Assembly (NCBI GenBank): GCA_046597185.1
Contig: JBKJLF010000378.1
Location: 1 to 6,631, forward strand
Origin: CAMBDR01 sp046597185
Lineage (GTDB): Bacteria > Pseudomonadota > Gammaproteobacteria > Burkholderiales > Burkholderiaceae_D
Direction of reading: 5' to 3'
Length of the DNA stretch: 6,631 bases
Every line of letters starts with the position of its first letter. The first letter of the stretch is position 1. The notes under the pieces were generated by a model, which saw only the letters and a list, made by a program, of their open reading frames with translations, had not been told where the DNA came from and did not search any database. Shown piece by piece: positions 1 to 5,243 of the stretch. The position numbers and the translations under genes were made by a program.

Positions 1-3000
1 CTCAACGCCGACGCTTGCTCCGCATTCAATACCCCAATTTGGCTGCCGCTCAGTACCGCAATTTGGCCCGTGGTGAGCGCCAGCACCTGGGCGGTGGCCA
101 GGATGCTGATTTGCTCGGTGGACAGGCTTTGCACTTGGGTGTTACGCAAAGCGGCAATTTGGTGGGTGCCGAAAACCGCCAGCTTCCCACTACCAAAGGC
201 AGCCAGCTCGGTGCTGCTGAGGGCGGCAATATGCGCAGTCGTCAACGTGGCCACCTGGGTATTACTCAAGCCGTTCACAATCTGACTGGTGGTAAGCGCC
301 GCAATGCCCGCCGTCGAAAGTGCCACCAATTGCTCACTGCTCAAAGCAGCAATGATGTCAACACTGAGGTTGGCCACTTGCGCACTGGCCAGCGCGGCGG
401 CCTGGGCAGTGGTCAGGCCAACGCTTTGCGTGGTGCCCAAACCAAGCGCAATTTGATTGGTCGTGAGCGCCGCAATCTCGCCCGTGGTGAGCGCGGCGAA
501 TTGATCCGAACTCAAGGCCGCCACTTGTTGGGAGCCCAACGCCACGATTTGTACGGTTCTCAGGGCTGCCACATCGCCAGTGCTCAGCGCTGCGATCTGA
601 TCGATACTCAAAACGCTGATTTGGCGCGTGGTGAGTGCCGCAACCTGGCTGGTACTGAGCACCGCCACTTGTTCTGTGCCAAGGGCAAAACTGTTTTGGT
701 TAAAGCCAAGCGCGGCAATCGCTGCCGTGCCCAGGGCCACCACCTGGCTAGTGGTGAGCGCACCAATCTGGTTGCTGCCAAGCGCCGCAATTTGACGGGT
801 TTGCAGCGCCGCCAAATCAACATTTTCAAACGCGTTAAGCTGATCAGTACCCAAAGCGGCCACTTGGGCGGTACTGAGTGCGACCACCTGATTGGTGCCA
901 AGCGCAATGATTTGGTCACTGCCCAACCCCAGGGCAATTTGACTGGTACTGAGCGCGGCAATCGCAGCCGTGCTCAGGCTGACGATTTGCGCGCTACTTA
1001 ACACCCCAATCTGATCGCTCGACAGGCTGGTGATTTGGTTGGTGCCAAGCGCTGCGGTCTGGCTGGTGCTCAATAACAGCAATTGGCTGGTGCCCAGGCC
1101 ATTTAACAATTGATTGGCACTGAGTGCCCTGATTTGAGCGGTACTCAAGGCCGCCAGTTGGGTATCGGCGAGCGCGGCCAATTGGCTGCTGGTCAAGGCA
1201 GCAATCTGTTTGCTGGTGAAAACGGCCAAGTCGGTGGTTTCCAGCGCATTAAGCTGGTTGTTGTCAAACGCTGCAATCTGGCTGGTGGTGAGTGTGATCA
1301 CTTGTGCCGTGGTCAGCGCGACCAATTGCTCGTCACTCAAGCCAAGCGTCAGTTGGCTGGTGGTCAACGCGCTGACGTTGGACAACCTCCCGATTTGCGC
1401 GGTGCTTAAGGCTTGAATCTGACTGCTGGTCAAGGCCGCCGTCTGGCCGCTGGTGAGTGCGGCTGTCTGGCTGCTGGTGAGTATTGAAATCTGATCGATG
1501 TTCAACCCGTTAGCAATTTGACTGGTACTCAAGGCCACGATTTGCGCAGTACTCAAGGCGACGATTTGGGCACTCACAAGACTATCCAGCGCACTGGTGG
1601 AAAGACCCGTGATGGCACTGGTGGAGAGCGCGGCCAACTGGTTTGACGAAAGTACATCAACCTGGTCGGAGGACAGTGCGTTAACCTGGGCGCTACGCAA
1701 AGCCGCCATTTGCGCGGTGCTAAAAACACCCAGTTGCGTGCCGCTCAAACCCAATGCCACCTGACTGGTGGTCAGGGCCGCAATATCGGCCGTACTCAGG
1801 GCACCCACCAAATCGGTAGCAAGCGAGACAAACTGGCTGCTGGTGAGCGCGCTAACCTGGCTGGTTTTGAGCGCAGCCACGCCACCCGTACCCAGCGCAG
1901 CCAGTTGACTGACGCTGAACACACTGATTTGTTTGGTACTAAAAGCGCCAACCTGGGCGCTGCTCAGTGCGGCGATTTGCTCAATGCTAAGACCATCGGT
2001 GATTTGGCTGGTGGCCAGTGCGGCAATGTTACTGGTGCTCAGCACCGCAATATTGGCCGTGCTGAGACTGGCAATTTGCTCGCTGTTCAAAACCGCCGTT
2101 TGGCGACTGTTCAATGCAAGGGTCTGCGCGGTGCCAATTTGCGCGATTTGATCCGGGGTCAAACCAAACGCGACCTGTGCCGTGCTCAAGGCAGCAATAT
2201 CGGCCGTGCTGAGCGCGATGATCTGGCTGGTCAACAGCGCGCCGATTTGGTGCGTGCCGAAGGCCGCGATTTGATTGGTACGTAGCGCTGCCAAATCAGC
2301 CGTCTGCAAACTTGCCACCTGGTCGGTGCTGAGGGCAAGGATTTGCCCGGTGCTGAGCGCGACCACTTGCGCCGTACTCAGCGCAATGATGTGATCCAGC
2401 GTTAAATTACCGATTTGCGCCGTGCTCAAGGCTTTGATCTGGTTGCTACCCAACACCGACAGATCGGCCGTTTCCAAGGCAATGATCTGACTGGTGCTCA
2501 AACTATTGACTTGACGCGTGGTCAAGGCCATCACCTGAGTGCTGGTGAGCGCGACAATCTGATCCGTATCAAGCGCACGTAATTGCAAGGTACTGAGCGC
2601 CGCGATTTGATGGGTGCGCAGCCCGGCAAGCTCGCCCGTGGTGAGGGCGGCCACTTGCGCGCTGCCAAGCACACTGATTTGCCTGGTGCCAAGCGCTGCA
2701 GCCTGGGTACTGGTCAATGCCTGTATTTGCGCCGTGCCCAACGCGGCGATATTGATGGTGGCAAGCGCCGCCACTTGCGCGGTCGTCAAAGCGTTCAAAC
2801 TGCTGGAACCAAGCGCGGTGATCTGGGCAGTCGTCAGGGCCGCAATCTGGCGTGTGGTGAGGCTGGCTATTTGTGCTGTGATCAGGGTGTCCAACCGGGC
2901 GCTACTCAAACCGAGCGTAATCTGGCTGGTGCCAAGCGCAGCAATCGCGGTCGTCGTAAGCGCATCCAATTGGCTACTTGAGAGTGTTGCAACTTGACTA

Positions 3001-4484
3001 GTAGACAAAGCAACAACCTGCTTACTACTCAATACCGCAAGATCAGCCGTTTCCAGACTCAACACCTGGTTGCTGGTGAGTGCGGCGATTTGCCGGGTTA
3101 ATAGCGCCGCCGTTTGGGCGGTATCGAGCGCGGCAATTTGCGTCGGATCGAGCGCGGCGATCTGCCGGGTTGCCAAAGCAACAATCTGGCCCGTGGTCAA
3201 CGCGGCGATGCCGCCCGTGCCCAAAGCAATCAACTGGGCCGTCGTTAAATTGGAAACTTGTCGCGTTGTCAAGGCGTCAAGCTGATCCGTACTCAAGGCG
3301 GCCAGTTGCGCAGTTTGCAAGCCATTCACGATTTGGCTGGTGGTCAGTGCTGCGATTTCTGCCGTGGTCAGTGCCGCAATCTGGCTGGTGCCAAGGGCGG
3401 CCACCTGGCTGCTGGTGAACGCCGCAATCTGGTTGCTGCGCAATACCACCAGATCAGCGGTTTCCAAATTACTGACCTGGTTGGTGGTAAGTGCGGCGAT
3501 TTGCCTGGTCAACAGCGCACTCACTTGGGCAGTATTCAACGCCACCACCTGGGTGACATCGAGTGCGGCAACCTGATGTGTGCCAAGCGCAATGATTTGG
3601 TTAGTGCTCCAGGCATTGAGCGAATCGGTGCCAAGCGCGACCAATTGACTCGTTTGCAAACCTTTTGCGATTTGGCTGGTGGTCAGTGCGGCAAGCCCTC
3701 CCGTACTGAGCGCCACGATTTGATCAGTGGAAAGCGTCTTCAATTGAGCCGTTGTTAAGGCAGCAATATTGTTGGTGGTGAGCGCCCGTAGTTGGTCGCT
3801 GTTGAGCGTGGCGATCTGGTTGGTGGTCAGCACATTAATCTGGCTGCTTTTCAATACCGCCACATCGTTGCTGGTGAGACTTGCGATTTGATTGGTGGTG
3901 AGGGCTACAATTTGCCGGGTTTGCAAGGCGGCAGCCTGCGCACTACCCAAGGCGGCAATCTGCGTCGGATTGAGCGCCGCTATCTGCCTGGTGACCAGCG
4001 CAGCGATTTGGCCAGTGGTCAGTGCGGCGATGCCACCCGTATCCAAAGCAATCAACTGCGCCGTTGTCAAACTGACCACTTGGCTGCTGGTGAGCGCATC
4101 AAGCTGCGCCGTGTCCAGGGCCACCAATTGCGCTGTTCCCAAACCGTTGACAACTTGATTGGGGCTGAGTGCAGCAACTTGTTTGGTGGTTAATGCGCCA
4201 ATTTGCGCAGTACGGAAACCATAGGCGATCTGTTTGGTGGTCAGTGCGGCAATTTGGCTTACAGTGAAGGCTGCAATTTGCTCACTGTTCAATCCGGCCC
4301 CAATTTGACTGGTTGATAAAGCAAGCATGGCACGCGTTGTGATGGCAGCCACCTGAGCGGTGTTTAACACGGCAAGTTGGCTGGTGCTAAGCTCAATGAT
4401 ATCCGACGTGACTAAAGCAGCAATTTGTGACGTGGTAAACGCCATTAATTGCGAAGTTGATAAAGATGTCACGATAGAACTCAT
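1..4484 (-). CDS. Giant octapeptide-repeat protein, N-terminal 1494 residues (3' end outside window)
   Basis: Seen: a single minus-strand frame runs from ATG at 4484-4482 to the window edge without a stop; the codon register at the start matches that at positions 3-5. GGGGAG lies 6 nt upstream of the ATG. From about residue 8 the protein is tandem octapeptides with consensus A-L-[TSG]-T-x-Q-[IV]-A, about 185 units. Composition is extreme (Ala, Leu, Thr, Ser, Gln, Ile, Val); I saw no Cys, one Trp (unit ending N-A-W) and one Tyr. There is no Sec signal peptide, membrane segment or catalytic motif. One unit near 1390 has lost two residues (L-S-N-V-S-A-L) without breaking the frame. Known: very long low-complexity repeats without a Sec signal are common in surface or type I-secreted proteins, whose export signal is C-terminal; that end is not visible here. 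Inference: an extracellular or surface structural/adhesive protein, forming a regular solenoid or superhelix. I do not recognise a named family, and the function is unknown. Confidence 0.9.
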   Translation of the reverse strand, partial: MSSIVTSLSTSQLMAFTTSQIAALVTSDIIELSTSQLAVLNTAQVAAITTRAMLALSTSQIGAGLNSEQIAAFTVSQIAALTTKQIAYGFRTAQIGALTTKQVAALSPNQVVNGLGTAQLVALDTAQLDALTSSQVVSLTTAQLIALDTGGIAALTTGQIAALVTRQIAALNPTQIAALGSAQAAALQTRQIVALTTNQIASLTSNDVAVLKSSQINVLTTNQIATLNSDQLRALTTNNIAALTTAQLKTLSTDQIVALSTGGLAALTTSQIAKGLQTSQLVALGTDSLNAWSTNQIIALGTHQVAALDVTQVVALNTAQVSALLTRQIAALTTNQVSNLETADLVVLRSNQIAAFTSSQVAALGTSQIAALTTAEIAALTTSQIVNGLQTAQLAALSTDQLDALTTRQVSNLTTAQLIALGTGGIAALTTGQIVALATRQIAALDPTQIAALDTAQTAALLTRQIAALTSNQVLSLETADLAVLSSKQVVALSTSQVATLSSSQLDALTTTAIAALGTSQITLGLSSARLDTLITAQIASLTTRQIAALTTAQITALGSSSLNALTTAQVAALATINIAALGTAQIQALTSTQAAALGTRQISVLGSAQVAALTTGELAGLRTHQIAALSTLQLRALDTDQIVALTSTQVMALTTRQVNSLSTSQIIALETADLSVLGSNQIKALSTAQIGNLTLDHIIALSTAQVVALSTGQILALSTDQVASLQTADLAALRTNQIAAFGTHQIGALLTSQIIALSTADIAALSTAQVAFGLTPDQIAQIGTAQTLALNSRQTAVLNSEQIASLSTANIAVLSTSNIAALATSQITDGLSIEQIAALSSAQVGAFSTKQISVFSVSQLAALGTGGVAALKTSQVSALTSSQFVSLATDLVGALSTADIAALTTSQVALGLSGTQLGVFSTAQMAALRSAQVNALSSDQVDVLSSNQLAALSTSAITGLSTSALDSLVSAQIVALSTAQIVALSTSQIANGLNIDQISILTSSQTAALTSGQTAALTSSQIQALSTAQIGRLSNVSALTTSQLTLGLSDEQLVALTTAQVITLTTSQIAAFDNNQLNALETTDLAVFTSKQIAALTSSQLAALADTQLAALSTAQIRALSANQLLNGLGTSQLLLLSTSQTAALGTNQITSLSSDQIGVLSSAQIVSLSTAAIAALSTSQIALGLGSDQIIALGTNQVVALSTAQVAALGTDQLNAFENVDLAALQTRQIAALGSNQIGALTTSQVVALGTAAIAALGFNQNSFALGTEQVAVLSTSQVAALTTRQISVLSIDQIAALSTGDVAALRTVQIVALGSQQVAALSSDQFAALTTGEIAALTTNQIALGLGTTQSVGLTTAQAAALASAQVANLSVDIIAALSSEQLVALSTAGIAALTTSQIVNGLSNTQVATLTTAHIAALSSTELAAFGSGKLAVFGTHQIAALRNTQVQSLSTEQISILATAQVLALTTGQIAVLSGSQIGVLNAEQASAL
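2934..3317 (-). repeat. Segmental duplication within the repeat gene, copy B (16 units)
   Basis: This is the counterpart of 3756-4139 and follows the V-N-G-L marker at 3321. Its later units (D-P-T-Q, D-T-A-Q, L-T-R-Q, T-S-N-Q, E-T-A-D-L) also resemble a shorter run between the markers at 3660 and 3321 (D-V-T-Q, N-T-A-Q, L-T-R-Q, T-T-N-Q, E-T-A-D-L). A third partial copy in a different register is therefore likely. Confidence 0.72.
3756..4139 (-). repeat. Segmental duplication within the repeat gene, copy A (16 units)
   Basis: These sixteen consecutive octapeptide units follow the V-N-G-L marker at 4143. They align unit for unit with copy B at 2934-3317, offset by 822 nt. By hand I count about 91 of 128 identical residues, with the first eight units near 80 percent. 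Shared unusual units include TTAQLIAL, x-T-G-G-I-A-A-L (Gln replaced by Gly), TTGQI and [ND]-P-T-Q-I. The DNA string TGCGTCGGAT occurs in both copies (3961 and 3139), exactly 822 nt apart. This points to an internal duplication of a multi-unit block. Confidence 0.75.
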
Positions 4485-4490
4485 TGCACA

Positions 4491-4496
4491 CTCCCC
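4491..4496 (-). promoter_or_regulatory. Shine-Dalgarno of the octapeptide-repeat gene
   Basis: On the minus strand GGGGAG precedes the ATG (4484-4482) with a 6-nt spacer. This is a good match to the anti-SD core and supports that start; no other in-frame ATG upstream is as well placed. A TATAGT hexamer at 4509-4504 could be a -10 element, but no convincing -35 lies 16-18 nt above it. A TATACT at 4635-4630 is another possible -10, which would give a leader of about 140 nt. Neither promoter is firm. Confidence 0.6.
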
Positions 4497-4549
4497 AGTT
4501 ACTACTATAACGGCCAAATTCCAAATTGCTTTAAGGAAATTTTCGAACT

Positions 4550-4572
4550 AAGGGAAAGGTACTCCCTTTTTT
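4550..4572 (+). terminator. Possible intrinsic terminator, plus-strand orientation
   Basis: On the plus strand AAGGGA (4550-4555) and TCCCTT (4563-4568) form a 6-bp stem with a 7-nt loop, running into a T tract ending at 4572. The polarity would stop rightward, antisense transcription coming out of the repeat gene, not the minus-strand genes. The stem is short. It may instead be a hairpin in the leader of the repeat-gene mRNA, since it is symmetric on the other strand. Confidence 0.3.
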
Positions 4573-4677
4573 GCAGATTGTCAAAGAATATGGCGCAACA
4601 ATCAAGCTGGCAACCGTACCGCATAGCACAGTATAAGCCACCCGGACGGAGAGGAAAAGGAAAGAATGGCGGGGATT

Positions 4678-4712
4678 TTGCAGCTTATTCAAGCGATGGA
4701 AGTTTGCTGCAA
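4678..4712 (-). terminator. Weak stem-loop downstream of the HMA gene
   Basis: TTGCAGC (4678-4684) and GCTGCAA (4706-4712) are a perfect 7-bp inverted repeat with a 21-nt loop, starting 18 nt past the HMA stop codon. On the minus strand it is followed by AAAATCC rather than a T run. It is therefore not a canonical intrinsic terminator. It may be a 3'-end stabilising structure or chance. Confidence 0.22.
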
Positions 4713-4730
4713 TTTGCCTGTTCAACAGCA

Positions 4731-4925
4731 CTAAGCCAACACCGGATAGCCCGCCTCATCCATTGCTGCCACCAAGGCAGCCCGGTTGGCGCTTGATTCC
4801 ACCCGCACTTTTTGCGTCGCCAAGTCCACTTCCACCCGCGCGGCCGCATCCACTGCTTGCAATGCTTGCGTGACCGCTTTCACGCAATGCCCACAGCTCA
4901 TACCCTCGGTTTGAAATTCAATCAT
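4731..4925 (-). CDS. HMA-domain heavy-metal (copper-type) chaperone, CopZ-like, 64 aa
   Basis: Role: binds a soft metal ion, typically Cu(I), in the cytoplasm and hands it to a P-type ATPase or regulator. Seen: the whole protein is one heavy-metal-associated domain. It begins M-I-E-F-Q, with the metal loop G-M-S-C-G-H-C at residues 8-14 (ligands Cys11 and Cys14), a helix (VKAVTQALQAV), a V-E-V-D-L strand, a K-V-R-V-E strand, and a C-terminal helix ending A-G-Y-P-V. The beta-alpha-beta-beta-alpha order and length of about 64-70 residues are standard. The ATG is fixed by AAGGAG 6 nt upstream. Context: no CopA-type ATPase or MerR/CueR-type gene is in the window, so it appears as an orphan. No obvious CueR-type dyad was seen at its promoter. 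The His within CxHC is a common variant in betaproteobacterial members. Metal specificity (Cu versus Hg, Zn or Cd) cannot be read from the sequence alone. Confidence 0.92.
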   Translation of the reverse strand: MIEFQTEGMSCGHCVKAVTQALQAVDAAARVEVDLATQKVRVESSANRAALVAAMDEAGYPVLA

Positions 4926-4931
4926 TTCTTG

Positions 4932-4937
4932 CTCCTT
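4932..4937 (-). promoter_or_regulatory. Shine-Dalgarno of the HMA gene
   Basis: AAGGAG on the minus strand, 6 nt before the ATG at 4925-4923. It is a strong site and settles the start. Confidence 0.85.
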
Positions 4938-4971
4938 AATAACGATTATTTATGTGCCAATCAACTCAGCG

Positions 4972-4980
4972 AGTATAGCA
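4972..4980 (-). promoter_or_regulatory. Extended -10 promoter of the HMA gene
   Basis: On the minus strand the sequence reads TGCTATACT, a TGn-extended -10 with five of six matches to TATAAT. No good -35 lies at 16-18 nt, as is usual for extended -10 promoters. The expected start of transcription is near 4965, giving a leader of about 40 nt containing the AAGGAG site. Confidence 0.5.
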
Positions 4981-5079
4981 AACTCAAACACGGAAACCAT
5001 AGTGCAGCAGCGCATTTCTCTCGTATTCATGGTTCATGGCTCATCAATTCTCAACCCGTCAGCATGGGGTGATATGCCG

Positions 5080-5097
5080 ATTGTACTTTAGTACAAT
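5080..5097. promoter_or_regulatory. 18-bp palindromic operator candidate
   Basis: ATTGTACT and AGTACAAT are perfect 8-bp reverse complements separated by TT. The 2-nt centre is too tight for a stable RNA hairpin, so a dimeric DNA-binding regulator (TetR-, GntR- or LuxR-like in symmetry) is the natural reading. Its right end overlaps the first base of the -35 candidate of the rightward promoter, and its centre lies about 43 bp upstream of the predicted start of transcription. That position suits class II activation or repression by occlusion. I do not recognise the regulator. Confidence 0.55.
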
Positions 5098-5125
5098 TGC
5101 ACTAGACTCTGGCAAGCACTATGAT
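5097..5125 (+). promoter_or_regulatory. Sigma70-like promoter of the M4-derived exoprotein gene
   Basis: TTGCAC (5097-5102), a 17-nt spacer, then TATGAT (5120-5125), which matches five of six bases of TATAAT. The weak -35 (three of six) fits a promoter that needs an activator at the adjoining palindrome. Transcription would start near 5132, leaving a leader of about 112 nt. An alternative AT-rich candidate (TATATAAG at 5222-5229) lies too close to the start codon to be attractive. Confidence 0.42.
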
Positions 5126-5134
5126 GACTCCACA

Positions 5135-5175
5135 CTTTAGGCGTTATCTTAGTCCCGAAATGAAGACGCTTAAAG
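5135..5175 (+). promoter_or_regulatory. Leader stem-loop upstream of the M4-derived gene
   Basis: CTTTAGGCGT (5135-5144) pairs with ACGCTTAAAG (5166-5175) over 10 bp with one G-U wobble, enclosing a 21-nt loop. It would begin about 3 nt into the predicted transcript. No T tract follows, so it is not a terminator. A 5' stabilising or regulatory hairpin is possible. After it the leader becomes AT-rich, with small palindromes ATTTTAAAAT (5200-5209) and ATTTAAAT (5211-5218). Confidence 0.42.
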
Positions 5176-5243
5176 CCATTAAATGAAAGCTATCACAATA
5201 TTTTAAAATCATTTAAATAACTATATAAGAGAGAGACATTAAA

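Larger units (their letters stand above)
1..4460 (-). repeat. 24-nt tandem coding repeat array with 9-residue marker units
   Basis: The array is built from 24-nt units, each one A-L-T-T-x-Q-I-A-like octapeptide. Units are degenerate at the DNA level, so this is old, protein-selected repetition rather than recent slippage. Sixteen units have nine residues, with one extra residue before G-L (for example V-N-G-L, A-L-G-L, T-L-G-L). The Gly codon, or its Ala replacement at 684, sits at + coordinates 4293, 4218, 4143, 3660, 3321, 2910, 2163, 1992, 1749, 1506, 1341, 1098, 927, 684, 441 and 270. All spacings are 8n+1 codons except 1506 to 1341, which is short by exactly the 6-nt deletion near 1390. 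Confidence 0.93.
4485..4730. other. Intergenic gap between the repeat gene and the HMA gene
   Basis: This is 246 nt with no convincing gene. It holds the RBS of the repeat gene, two weak stem-loops (4550-4572 and 4678-4712) and candidate minus-strand -10 hexamers at 4504-4509 and 4630-4635. A 66-codon minus frame starting with GTG overlaps the HMA stop by one base, but it has no Shine-Dalgarno of its own and no recognisable composition. The length and the structures suggest that the HMA and repeat genes are separately transcribed. Confidence 0.6.

Noticed and set aside
15..4193. Long plus-strand frames (for example 15-1001, 1710-2285, 2583-2981, 3258-3758, 3792-4193) whose translations resemble pentapeptide-repeat proteins (N-L-A-G-x, D-L-x-G-A patterns)
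   Set aside because: They are antisense shadows of the 24-nt repeat. The period keeps stops out of other frames, but each is broken several times along the array and lacks ribosome sites, while the minus frame is open for all 4484 nt. Annotating them as pentapeptide proteins would be an artefact.
1..4484. CRISPR-like or satellite array
   Set aside because: The 24-nt units are contiguous, degenerate at third positions and conserved as amino acids. There are no fixed repeats with unique spacers.
4531..4731. 66-codon minus-strand frame starting GTG and overlapping the HMA stop by one base
   Set aside because: No Shine-Dalgarno of its own, no recognisable domain, and it spans the terminator-like stem and promoter candidates of the next gene.
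4938..4950. AATAA-CGA-TTATT inverted repeat next to the HMA Shine-Dalgarno
   Set aside because: Only five A/T pairs with a 3-nt loop. Too weak to call as a regulatory hairpin.
4812..5072. 86-codon plus-strand frame
   Set aside because: Antisense to the HMA gene and its promoter, which are far better supported by the GMSCGHC motif and the AAGGAG site.
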